Shown: one piece after another, positions 1-8,802 of the stretch
Numbering within the stretch: the stretch's first letter is position 1
Layout: the number at the start of each line of letters is the position of its first letter
Origin: Actinomycetota bacterium
GTDB taxonomy: Bacteria > Actinomycetota > Actinomycetes > Nanopelagicales > Nanopelagicaceae
Assembly: GCA_009698445.1 (NCBI GenBank)
Contig: WLQG01000001.1
Span: forward strand, 1-64,000
DNA: 64,000 bases
Direction: 5' to 3'
Notes under the pieces: generated by a model
Seen by the model: only the letters and a program-made list of their open reading frames with translations
What the model was told of the DNA's origin: nothing
Databases searched by the model: none
Program-made: the position numbers and the translations under genes

Positions 1-44
1 ACCCGAGCCTTCTCGATGCGCGAAATTCACGCGTGTGGAACTAG

Positions 45-118
45 TAGCGGAGGCGGGATTTGAACCCACGACACAGCGATTATGAGCCGCTTGCTCTACC
101 AAGCTGAGCTACCCCGCC
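45..118 (-). tRNA. tRNA-Met (anticodon CAT)
   Basis: Reverse complement GGCGGGGTAGCTCAGCTTGGTAGAGCAAGCGGCTCATAATCGCTGTGTCGTGGGTTCAAATCCCGCCTCCGCTA folds as a cloverleaf; anticodon CAT. Lysidine-type tRNA-Ile not excluded. Confidence 0.92.
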
Positions 119-168
119 AAGGGTTGTGCTTTTACAACTGATCTTCACCTAGTGAAGAACTCTCATCG

Positions 169-241
169 AGCCCCCCACCGGAATCGGACCGGTGACCTTT
201 TCCTTACCATGGAAACGCTCTACCAACTGAGCTAGGGGGGC
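169..241 (-). tRNA. tRNA-Thr (anticodon GGT)
   Basis: Reverse complement GCCCCCCTAGCTCAGTTGGTAGAGCGTTTCCATGGTAAGGAAAAGGTCACCGGTCCGATTCCGGTGGGGGGCT; acceptor, D, anticodon and T stems all pair. Confidence 0.93.
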
Positions 242-293
242 AGGTCGAACGCTGAGCGTACAGGCAATTAACTACTTTGGAAAAATCACCTAT

Positions 294-1241
294 TCATTGG
301 GCTGGATTTAGCGTGATTTTGCCAGTTGTTTCGCGGGCCAACATCGCCTGGTGCGCAGCAGTGGCCTGACTCAAGCCAAATGTTGCACCGATGACCGGTT
401 TCAACTTTCCATCAATAACAAGTGAGAACAATTCGGTAATTACATCATTAAGTAATTCTTTGTTTCCAAAGCAATGTGCCAACCAAAATCCAGTAATTGT
501 TTTCGTTCCACCCATAAGTGCGCCTGGATGAATTGGAGTTGGTGCAGTACGTGATGCCATTCCAAATGTAACTAATCGACCAAATGGCGCCAAAACTTCA
601 AGGCTGGCATCAAAAGTTTTCCCGCCAACCATTTCAAGAACTAGATCTACTGGTTTGCCACCATTTGCATCAAGAATTGCTGACGCTAGTTTGTCTTGAA
701 CGGCATCAATAACAACATCTGCGCCTAAAGACGTTGCAAGAGCTCGCTTTCTTTCAGTCGAAGCTACTGCAATTACTTTTGCTCCCCACATCTTTGCCAA
801 TTGAATTGCAATTGTTCCCACGCCACCAGCTGCTGCATGAATAACAACGCTCTCGCCTTTTTTAAGATGGCCAACAGTTTTTAAAATGTGCCAAGCCGTA
901 GTGCCCTGAACCAACATACAAAGAGCTTGTTCATCGCTAACACCGACTGGAATCTCAATCATTGCAGCTGAATGTGCAACTGCTTTTTGTGCATATCCCC
1001 CACCATCAACTGGCGCAAGAACACGACGACCATTTGCAATACCAACAACTTCAAGCCCCGGAATAAGCGGAAGCTTCTGTGGAGAAAGATATGAGTTTTC
1101 TGTTTGATGTGTATCGGCATAGTTAATTCCAATTGCAGTTACTTCAATTAACTCTTGACCCGGACCAGCCACTGGATCTGCAAGTTCTACTAAGTGCATG
1201 GAATCTGGACCGCCAAATGCGGTTATCTGAATTGCTTTCAT
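294..1241 (-). CDS. NADPH:quinone oxidoreductase / zinc-type alcohol dehydrogenase family (MDR)
   Basis: ORF with MDR N-terminus and Rossmann AAAGGVGTIAIQLAK motif. Confidence 0.88.
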   Translation of the reverse strand: MKAIQITAFGGPDSMHLVELADPVAGPGQELIEVTAIGINYADTHQTENSYLSPQKLPLIPGLEVVGIANGRRVLAPVDGGGYAQKAVAHSAAMIEIPVGVSDEQALCMLVQGTTAWHILKTVGHLKKGESVVIHAAAGGVGTIAIQLAKMWGAKVIAVASTERKRALATSLGADVVIDAVQDKLASAILDANGGKPVDLVLEMVGGKTFDASLEVLAPFGRLVTFGMASRTAPTPIHPGALMGGTKTITGFWLAHCFGNKELLNDVITELFSLVIDGKLKPVIGATFGLSQATAAHQAMLARETTGKITLNPAQ

Positions 1242-1244
1242 TAT

Positions 1245-2132
1245 TTATCCCTTTGTTGAGCCCAAGGTTAGGCCTGAAACAAATTGCTTGCGCAGAACAA
1301 AGAATAAAATCACTGTTGGGGCAGCAACAATACTTGCGCCAGCAGCTAATAAGTTGAAATCTGTAATGTATTGGCCCTGTAACTGGCGCAAAGCCGAAGT
1401 GACCGGGCGCTTTGAATCCTCTGACATCAAAATCAATGCCCAGAAGAAATCGTTGTAAATCCAGCAGCTCATTAGCACGCCAAGTGCTGCAAGCGGTGGG
1501 CGCAGTAGCGGCAACATTACATTCCAATAGTGTCTAAATACTGAGGCGCCATCAATGATTGCTGATTCTGAAATCTCTTTTGGAACTGTTTTCATATATG
1601 AAGACAGAACAAAAGTAGCAAAACCAACTTGGAATGCAACGTGAACAAGAACAATTCCAAGATAGTTGTTGTACAACAAAGATCGGTTTCCAAAAAGATC
1701 ACCAATTTTGATGTAGAGCCAAAATACCGGAATATAAGTCAAAACAATTGGCAACATGTTTCCGGCAGTAAACAAAAGTAAGAGGCTGAGATTAAATCTA
1801 AATGAGTAACGAGAAACTACGAAAGCAATGAGGGAACCTAAGAACAAAGTTAAAACTACTGCTGGAATCGTTACGTACAACGTGTTTAGGAAATAATGGG
1901 TCAAACCCATGACGCGAAAAGCGTGGAAGTAGTTATCTAGGTTTATATGCCGAGGCCATGAAAATACGCCATAGGAAATAATGTCGTTATAAGGACGAAG
2001 TGAAGTCCATACGGTCCAAAGGATTGGAAAAATCCAGACAAAAGCAAAGAAGCCGATAAAGGCAGATATAAAGTTATCTTTAATCTTTTGCTTATTCTTA
2101 TAGGCCTTATTCTGGACGATCGTTGTACTCAC
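1245..2132 (-). CDS. CUT1 sugar ABC transporter permease (MalG-like)
   Basis: ORF; multi-TM with EAA-like loop ESAIIDGASVFRHYWNVMLPLLRP. Confidence 0.9.
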   Translation of the reverse strand: MSTTIVQNKAYKNKQKIKDNFISAFIGFFAFVWIFPILWTVWTSLRPYNDIISYGVFSWPRHINLDNYFHAFRVMGLTHYFLNTLYVTIPAVVLTLFLGSLIAFVVSRYSFRFNLSLLLLFTAGNMLPIVLTYIPVFWLYIKIGDLFGNRSLLYNNYLGIVLVHVAFQVGFATFVLSSYMKTVPKEISESAIIDGASVFRHYWNVMLPLLRPPLAALGVLMSCWIYNDFFWALILMSEDSKRPVTSALRQLQGQYITDFNLLAAGASIVAAPTVILFFVLRKQFVSGLTLGSTKG

Positions 2133-3040
2133 TTGAGATCCTCCTTAAAGACGTTGCGAAGGTACAAAAGAATTGGACCAATGCAGAGCACCAGCAAGAT
2201 AACGGCGTATGCCGCACCCTTCATTGAAATACCCTGTCCGGCAAAGTTCTGGAAAACCAAGATGTTGAGCAATGGCCAAGCCGTACTTGTTCCATAAATG
2301 ATGTAAACCAGGTCAAATGCACGCAGGGATTCGATAATCGTGATGACCACAATGATGATGTTTACTGGGCGCATTGCCGGCAAGACGATCTTTCTAAAAG
2401 TTTGCCACTCTGTAGCGCCATCGATTGCTGCTGCTTCGCGCAGGGATGGATCAACCGACTTTAATCCAGCTAAATACAGCAACATGATGTAACCGATATG
2501 GCGCCAAGAAGCCACACCCATAATTACATAGGTATTGATGCTGTAGTTACCCCAAATTGAAACTGCGTTACCGATATCGCGGCCCATGACACCTTGAACA
2601 AAGCCACCAGGTTGAAGCATGAAGTTCCAGATAATTCCGATGATGGCAAGGGACAAAACCACCGGAATGTAAAAGACAGTTTCGAAAAGTTTGTGACCTT
2701 TGATTTTTCGATCAATCTGATAGGCCAACAAAATCCCCAATGGTGTTGCAAGGAAGGTAAACCATAGTAACCAGATGAGGTTGTTCTTTAGGGCATCATA
2801 AAAAACAGGTGTGCCAAAAAATATATTTTTATAGTTAGCTAAACCGGCCCATTTAATGTCGCTGACATTGATGCCGTTCCAATATGTGAAAGATAGAACG
2901 ATTGTTATTAACGCAGGTAACCAAAGAAAAATAATCTGCATCAAAGTAGGAATACCTATGAACGCAGCGAGAGTAAACCGATCGTTTCTAGAAAGAGAAC
3001 GACGGCTGCGAACTTTCTTGTTCGCAGCCGTCGTTTTCAT
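2129..3040 (-). CDS. CUT1 sugar ABC transporter permease (MalF-like)
   Basis: ORF; EAA loop REAAAIDGATEWQTFRKIVLPAMRP. Confidence 0.9.
   Translation of the reverse strand: MKTTAANKKVRSRRSLSRNDRFTLAAFIGIPTLMQIIFLWLPALITIVLSFTYWNGINVSDIKWAGLANYKNIFFGTPVFYDALKNNLIWLLWFTFLATPLGILLAYQIDRKIKGHKLFETVFYIPVVLSLAIIGIIWNFMLQPGGFVQGVMGRDIGNAVSIWGNYSINTYVIMGVASWRHIGYIMLLYLAGLKSVDPSLREAAAIDGATEWQTFRKIVLPAMRPVNIIIVVITIIESLRAFDLVYIIYGTSTAWPLLNILVFQNFAGQGISMKGAAYAVILLVLCIGPILLYLRNVFKEDLK
2998..3035 (-). other. Perfect 16-bp stem-loop overlapping the first codons of the MalF-like permease
   Basis: aacgacggctgcgaac-tttctt-gttcgcagccgtcgtt. Confidence 0.9.
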
Positions 3041-3076
3041 TTCTTAACCTTAGTCTAATTCGTTTGTATTAACGAA

Positions 3077-4381
3077 TTAAAGTGCAGGAAGTGCATCCCA
3101 TTGTGCTTGAGTATTATCAAGAATCTTTGTTAGATCTTTTGGATTCTTAAGGAAACTCTGAATTGCTGGACCAACAACTGGACCAGCAAAGTCACCGCGA
3201 GTATCGCGGTCTAGGAAGAAGCCGATGTTCTTAGCTGCGCCAAGAACTGCAAGCTTCTGCTTGTTGAATGGATCATAAGTTGATGTATCAAAATCACTGC
3301 TGATGTAGATATTTGTATCTCCAGCGGCAACTGCTGCATCAATACCTTCCTTTGATCCCAAGAATCCTGCAAGGTCTTTTCCGCCTTCGACGTTTTTACC
3401 ATTTGCGGCAACTGAAATACCGTCAAGTGGTGCATCGATTGAATCAACACCATGCTCTGGATTAATTTCTGGGAATGGAACGATCCATAGATCGTCATAG
3501 TCTTCCTGTGACTTAGCCTTAAAGTCATTAGCAAACCATGAGCCCATCATCATGGCTCCGCACTTCTTCTGTAGAAGAAGATCGCGCATGCCATCCCATG
3601 AAATATCAAGAACGTTCTTGTTCATGTAAGGAATCAATTGACCCATGTGTGTAAATACATCTACAACCTTGGCATCAGTCCACTTTTCTTTGCCATTGAG
3701 CAAATCAATGTGGAATTGGTATCCGTTTAGACGCATGTTGAGAATATCGAAAGTTCCCATCGCTTCCCAGCCGCCCTTGTCGCCAAGTGCGTAACCAACT
3801 AGACCCTTTTTCTTTGTTGCTTCACACAACTTTAGAAGGTCATCCCATGTTGCGATGCTCTCTGGGTTAAGACCCAATTCCTGCATTGTTGACTTACGGT
3901 AGTGAAGTCCCCATGGGTAGTAAGTAGTAGGAATGATGTACTGCTTGCCATCTGAAGGATTAGTTGCACCTTGGATTGCAGCAGCAGAAAGTGAACTTCC
4001 TAATGCTTTTACTTGCTCAGAAACATCTGCTAGAAGTCCTGAGTCAGCACGTGAATTGGTACGCCATCCGGCCATCCAACCAAATGCATCATCTGGAGTT
4101 CCTTGCATAATTTGTACGAAGTTATTCTGGAAGTCATCTGAGTTAACTGCCTGTGAAATAACTTTGTTGCCAGTCTTCTTTGTATAAGCATCGTTTGCTG
4201 CAATTGCAATCTTTGCACCAGCATCACTTAGATTTCCACGAATTGTGAAGTGAACATCTCCAGTGACTTTCTTCTTTCCGCAACCTGCGAGAAGTGATCC
4301 ACCAGCAACTAGTCCAGCTCCACCGATTGCAGCACCCTTAAGTACTGAACGACGGGAAATGCCATTGTTTACGTCTGACAT
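3077..4381 (-). CDS. Extracellular sugar-binding protein (lipoprotein/Tat-like signal)
   Basis: ORF; start refined to MSDVNNGISRRSVLKG; lipobox-like LLAGCG. Confidence 0.88.
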   Translation of the reverse strand: MSDVNNGISRRSVLKGAAIGGAGLVAGGSLLAGCGKKKVTGDVHFTIRGNLSDAGAKIAIAANDAYTKKTGNKVISQAVNSDDFQNNFVQIMQGTPDDAFGWMAGWRTNSRADSGLLADVSEQVKALGSSLSAAAIQGATNPSDGKQYIIPTTYYPWGLHYRKSTMQELGLNPESIATWDDLLKLCEATKKKGLVGYALGDKGGWEAMGTFDILNMRLNGYQFHIDLLNGKEKWTDAKVVDVFTHMGQLIPYMNKNVLDISWDGMRDLLLQKKCGAMMMGSWFANDFKAKSQEDYDDLWIVPFPEINPEHGVDSIDAPLDGISVAANGKNVEGGKDLAGFLGSKEGIDAAVAAGDTNIYISSDFDTSTYDPFNKQKLAVLGAAKNIGFFLDRDTRGDFAGPVVGPAIQSFLKNPKDLTKILDNTQAQWDALPAL

Positions 4382-4593
4382 TGTTTTCCTATTCTCTAGA
4401 GTCGAGCCTTTCGAAAGGTCATCAGGGATTGAAGGGGCCAAGGCCTGGTAACACGCTCAACCTAGAGCCGATTAATACCGGGTGGTAGGTTTATTGGGTA
4501 ACGAATTGATTACGTTTACGCTCAAATTGCTGGTTTGGATTAATTTTCACCGATTAAGGCATTTTGGGGCTAACCCCACTTCTTGCACCGGCC

Positions 4594-4710
4594 CTAGTGG
4601 CCTTGGCAGCGATCGGATTCGGGAATTCCAGCTAATGCCTGCTCTATGTGTTCACCACAACCAGTCCATGTTGCTTTACCGCATGTATTACAGGTAACTG
4701 CTGAGCACAT
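4594..4710 (-). CDS. 38-aa Cys-rich small protein MCSAVTCNTCGKATWTGCGEHIEQALAGIPESDRCQGH
   Basis: ATG to TAG translated by hand; below the ORF-track length cutoff; CxxC plus further Cys/His as in small zinc-ribbon-like actinobacterial proteins. Confidence 0.75.
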   Translation of the reverse strand: MCSAVTCNTCGKATWTGCGEHIEQALAGIPESDRCQGH

Positions 4711-4743
4711 TGACAACTCTTTTCTCGAAACGTTGGCCTAACC

Positions 4744-5490
4744 CTACAACCTTCCAGCTTGATGCACGCGCTTTAAAAACTCTTGCGTCTTTGGATTTAT
4801 TGGAGCATGTAAAACTGCTTCGGCGCTACCTCTCTCAAGGATATTTCCAGATTCCAGGAAGCAAACTTCGTCGGCGACTTGAGTGGCAAAACCCATTTCA
4901 TGCGTTGCTAAAACCATCGTCATTCCATCGCTCTTCAAATCACGAACAATACTTAAGACCTCATTAACTAAAACAGGATCTAGAGCTGAAGTAATTTCGT
5001 CGAGCAAAAGCAATCGAGGATTTAGTGCAAGAGAGCGAATAATGGCAACGCGTTGCTGTTGTCCCCCGCTAAGCCGATCTGGATACTGATCGGCTTTATC
5101 TGATAAATCAAAACGCTTCAGTAACGCAAGTGCTGCAGTTACCGCTTCATCTTTGTTCTTACCTTGAACTTTTACTGGTGCCAGAGTGATATTTTCAAGA
5201 ACAGTCTTATGTGGGAACAAATTAAAAGATTGGAAAACCATTCCTAGCTTTCGGCGGACTTCATCAACGTTGATAAGTGGATCTGAAATCTCTTCGCCGT
5301 CTAGAAATATCTGACCATCATCAATTGATTCAAGTAAATTAATACAACGCAATAAAGTTGATTTTCCAGAACCTGATGCTCCGATTAATACAGTAGCCGT
5401 GTGTTCAGGAACTGAGAGTGATAAGTCATTGAGTACAAGCTCGGTGCCAAAAGATTTACGGATGTTGCTCAGTTCTAGGACGTTTGACAT
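4744..5490 (-). CDS. Polar amino-acid ABC transporter ATP-binding protein (GlnQ-like)
   Basis: Walker A GASGSGKST, signature LSGGQQQR, Walker B LLLLDE. Confidence 0.93.
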   Translation of the reverse strand: MSNVLELSNIRKSFGTELVLNDLSLSVPEHTATVLIGASGSGKSTLLRCINLLESIDDGQIFLDGEEISDPLINVDEVRRKLGMVFQSFNLFPHKTVLENITLAPVKVQGKNKDEAVTAALALLKRFDLSDKADQYPDRLSGGQQQRVAIIRSLALNPRLLLLDEITSALDPVLVNEVLSIVRDLKSDGMTMVLATHEMGFATQVADEVCFLESGNILERGSAEAVLHAPINPKTQEFLKRVHQAGRL

Positions 5491-6356
5491 TAGATCACGC
5501 CCTCAGAACTCTGAGCATTAGTACGGGCTCGTATGGCTCTATCGGTGTAGCGGGTCATTGGAATAGTAATCAGCAAGAACATGGCTGCTGCTACAACGTA
5601 TGGCGTGTAATTAAAAGTTCTTGATGCGTTTATCTGCGCTGCCCTCACGGCATCTGTCACACCTAGAATTGAAACTAAACCAGTGTCTTTTAGCAAAGAG
5701 ACAAAGTCATTTAAAAGTGGCGGTACAACTCGACGAATCGCCTGTGGCAAAACAACATATCGCATAGTCTGACCTGAAGTTAAACCTAATGATCGTGCCG
5801 CTGCTCGCTGACTTGGATGAATTGAAAGAATTCCACTGCGGATGACTTCGGCAACGTAGGCCGAATAAGTAAGAACAACTGCAACAGTGCCAAGAAAAAT
5901 AACATTGCTAGGGATTCCATGTAAGCGAAGGGCCGGAACTCCAAAGCCAACGAGCAAAATAATCAGAATGAGGGGGGCTCCACGAAAAATATCAACGTAG
6001 GCGGTTGCTAGAAATCTAAAAGGTGTGAGTGCTGGTGACTTTGTTGTTCGCAAAAGGGCCAGACCTAAGGCGATTACTCCGATGCAAAATCCACCGATAA
6101 ATGTCAATTGAAGGTTAATCCATAATCCAGCAATAACTGTCGGAAAAACTTCACGACCATAATTGATATCGAAAAAAGTTTTCTTAACTACTGCCCACCC
6201 TGGTGATGTAACGGTGATACTTATCAATGTCCCAAGGACTAATAATGTTGAAACTGCGGCAATGAAACCTTGCCGTCTACTTATTCGCTTACGTGCTCCA
6301 CGTCTTTGGATTTCACGTGAGCTTGGCGACCAAGCAGAGTTAATTCGCTCTGACAT
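5490..6356 (-). CDS. Polar amino-acid ABC transporter permease (HisM/GlnP-like)
   Basis: ORF; start refined to MSERINSAW; RAAARSLGLTSGQTMRYVVLPQAIR loop. Confidence 0.88.
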   Translation of the reverse strand: MSERINSAWSPSSREIQRRGARKRISRRQGFIAAVSTLLVLGTLISITVTSPGWAVVKKTFFDINYGREVFPTVIAGLWINLQLTFIGGFCIGVIALGLALLRTTKSPALTPFRFLATAYVDIFRGAPLILIILLVGFGVPALRLHGIPSNVIFLGTVAVVLTYSAYVAEVIRSGILSIHPSQRAAARSLGLTSGQTMRYVVLPQAIRRVVPPLLNDFVSLLKDTGLVSILGVTDAVRAAQINASRTFNYTPYVVAAAMFLLITIPMTRYTDRAIRARTNAQSSEGVI

Positions 6357-6391
6357 GGTCGCCAAACTACCGCCTTTACTTCTTTTTTTCC

Positions 6392-7240
6392 TTATGGCTT
6401 CAATACTGGCGCGCCAGCATCTGTTGCAAGCCACTTATCCGTTATGGCTGCCAATGTGCCATCAGTAGTAATTGCGTCAACTGCTCCACTCACACATGAA
6501 GTCAACTTGCTGTCTTTAGCAAGCAAGAGTCCAAATTGATCACCTGTTCCAGTTGAAGGCAACTGTCCAACAATGATTCCATTTGGAACTTCAACACCTG
6601 ATAGATAGAAAGCAGTTGGGAGATCTACCACTAAGCCATCAATCTGCTTGTTCTTAAGTGCGGAAACTCCTGCAGCATTATCGTTAAATACCTGAGGCTT
6701 TGAACCAATTTGATTACTGATTGCATCAAGTGATGTTGTGCCCACTGCAGCTCCAAGCTTTGCGCTCTTAAGGTCTACAAGAGATGTCTTACCATCAATC
6801 TTGCTGCCCTTGAAGGAAACGATTGCTTGTGGAGCTGTGTAATAAGGAGAAGAGAAATCAACTGCAGTCTTTCGTTCATCCGTAATTGAGAACTGCTGCA
6901 AATTAAAGTCAAAGTTCTTTTCTCCTGGTGTTACAGCTGAATCAAATGTTGTACGGACCCATACAACTTCATCATTTGTAAATCCAAGTTGTTTAGCAAC
7001 TGCATAGGCAACTGCACCTTCGAAACCATTTCCAGTTTCTGGCTTGTCATCAATAATCCATGGGTAATAAGCAGGTTCGCCAGTTGCAATTGTTAACTTG
7101 CCTGATGTAACTGTTGCAAGATCTGCTTTAGCGCATGATGCTGCTGAATCAGTTGTTGCTGAATCACTCTTTGCACAGCCAGTTAATGTAAGTGCAGTTG
7201 CAATAACCACAACTGCGAAAATTCCAAAACGTTTCTTCAC
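6392..7240 (-). CDS. Amino-acid ABC transporter substrate-binding lipoprotein
   Basis: Lipobox LTGCAKS; SBP family 3 features. Confidence 0.9.
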   Translation of the reverse strand: MKKRFGIFAVVVIATALTLTGCAKSDSATTDSAASCAKADLATVTSGKLTIATGEPAYYPWIIDDKPETGNGFEGAVAYAVAKQLGFTNDEVVWVRTTFDSAVTPGEKNFDFNLQQFSITDERKTAVDFSSPYYTAPQAIVSFKGSKIDGKTSLVDLKSAKLGAAVGTTSLDAISNQIGSKPQVFNDNAAGVSALKNKQIDGLVVDLPTAFYLSGVEVPNGIIVGQLPSTGTGDQFGLLLAKDSKLTSCVSGAVDAITTDGTLAAITDKWLATDAGAPVLKP

Positions 7241-7326
7241 GTTAGCTCCTTATAGGTGGGGCGAAATGGATACCTGCAAAGGCTATTAAGTCAAAGGCTG
7301 GATGTCTATATGCAAACAGTGCGCAT

Positions 7327-7869
7327 TTAGACTAACCAAGAACCACCTACTGCAAGAACACACTTTTCCTTCAAGTATTCATCAGAGATTTCAGAATTAA
7401 CTCCCCCAGTCGGGATGAAACTCAAGCCAGGAAAAGGAGCACTCATGGCCCTTAAAGTCACTAATCCACCCAGTGGTTCACTTGGAAAAAATTTGAATAC
7501 CGTTACTCCTAAGTTAACTCCGCCCATTATTTCTGAAGGAGTTGATATTCCTGGTATGTATGGAAAATTACTATCGACAGCTTTTTTGACTAACGGTGGA
7601 AAGAATCCGGGCGAAACTCCGAACTTTGCTCCAGCTTTTATTACATTCTCCATTTGGCTAACAGTAGATATTGAGCCAGCTCCAATAATCAAATCTTCGT
7701 CTGAACAAAATTCATTTATTGCATCAATACTTTGAGGCGTTCTAAGTGTGATCTCAATAATTCTAAAATTTCTAGACTTCAAATTAGCGACATCTTTGCG
7801 GGTTTGATCAAGATCTTTCACTGTCAAAATTGGGAGAATTCTTTGCTTTCTTAGTTCTTCAAAGAACAT
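7327..7869 (-). CDS. 2-keto-3-deoxy-6-phosphogluconate aldolase family (Eda-like)
   Basis: EITLRTP, GAGS, FKFFPSE and FIPTGGV motifs. Confidence 0.88.
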   Translation of the reverse strand: MFFEELRKQRILPILTVKDLDQTRKDVANLKSRNFRIIEITLRTPQSIDAINEFCSDEDLIIGAGSISTVSQMENVIKAGAKFGVSPGFFPPLVKKAVDSNFPYIPGISTPSEIMGGVNLGVTVFKFFPSEPLGGLVTLRAMSAPFPGLSFIPTGGVNSEISDEYLKEKCVLAVGGSWLV

Positions 7870-8800
7870 TGCTTTGCTCCTTAAATGCTAGTGCCCGCGC
7901 CGGGTTTAAAATGAAAAGAGCTTTGAGATCTTCTTCAGTAAGCCCAACATCAAATAAGACTTTACTCCAACCGGAGTACAGCCAGGCTAAGCCCGGCTCC
8001 CCTCCTAGAGATTTCCAGAGAGTGCGTCGCGCACCATCTGTCCCAAGCATGATTTGGCTAAGGAACCCACGTTCAATCATCGCTAAAGTTAAAACGGCAC
8101 TCGGTGGTGCTTCTTCCTTAAACTGACGTAAGCATTGGTCATATTCAACTAGAACACCGCTGCTAAGAATCTCAGTGTGATATGAAGTGTCACTTATTTT
8201 ATCTCCGTGAGAAATTGTTACATTTGAAAGTGAAACATTAAGTTGAGAGAATTCTTCAATCTGCGCTATGGCACCTGTTCCTTGTTCACAATGTGTAAGT
8301 ATTGGGGCACCGGTAACTTTGTGAGCTTGAGCAGCCCCTTCAAAAAGTACCTTTTCTCTAGGTGTTAGTTTTTCGCCACTTGATGAAACTTTGATTAAGC
8401 CCGCTCTAGCGTCAGTATTTTGGGAACCCACCTCGATATCATTTATAAATTTAGTTGCTAGAAAATCTGCACCTGCTACTAATAATTTATCATTGCTCTC
8501 ATAATATTTTTTAGTATGCATTCCAGTCGCAGCAATAATATTTATCGAACTTTGCTTACTGATGGTTTGTAGTTTCTTGATATCGCCACCTGAGCCCATT
8601 GGCATGCAATCAACAAGGGTGCGAACTCCGGCATCGAAACAAAGGTTTGCTTCGGCGATTGCATCTTCCTCGGAAGGCAGCCATATGTGCTCAAATTGGT
8701 TTTGCACAATATTTGAATCAATGATCAGGTGTTCATGCATATAAGTAACACCTAGTTCACTGGTTGAAATATCGCCCAATACTGTGCGAGTAAACGGCAT
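7859..8800 (-). CDS. Phosphotriesterase family protein
   Basis: HEH near N-terminus (YMHEHLIID), GTDGARR near C-terminus. Confidence 0.85.
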   Translation of the reverse strand: MPFTRTVLGDISTSELGVTYMHEHLIIDSNIVQNQFEHIWLPSEEDAIAEANLCFDAGVRTLVDCMPMGSGGDIKKLQTISKQSSINIIAATGMHTKKYYESNDKLLVAGADFLATKFINDIEVGSQNTDARAGLIKVSSSGEKLTPREKVLFEGAAQAHKVTGAPILTHCEQGTGAIAQIEEFSQLNVSLSNVTISHGDKISDTSYHTEILSSGVLVEYDQCLRQFKEEAPPSAVLTLAMIERGFLSQIMLGTDGARRTLWKSLGGEPGLAWLYSGWSKVLFDVGLTEEDLKALFILNPARALAFKEQSNVL

Positions 8801-8802
8801 TT

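Noticed and set aside
1144-1527. 127-aa minus-strand ORF overlapping the MDR and permease genes
   Set aside because: Frame-shadow of two well-supported genes; composition not protein-like.
4382-4593. Sugar-responsive operator upstream of the first CUT1 operon
   Set aside because: No clear palindrome found; the A/T-rich segment is not distinctive enough.
6353-6392. A fourth binding-protein/permease hairpin in the amino-acid transporter operon
   Set aside because: No long perfect inverted repeat there; only a 3-bp gcc/ggc match.
7302-7313. ggatgtctatatgc as a further GntR operator
   Set aside because: Lacks the AC half of the GT-N-TA-N-AC core and has no dyad symmetry.
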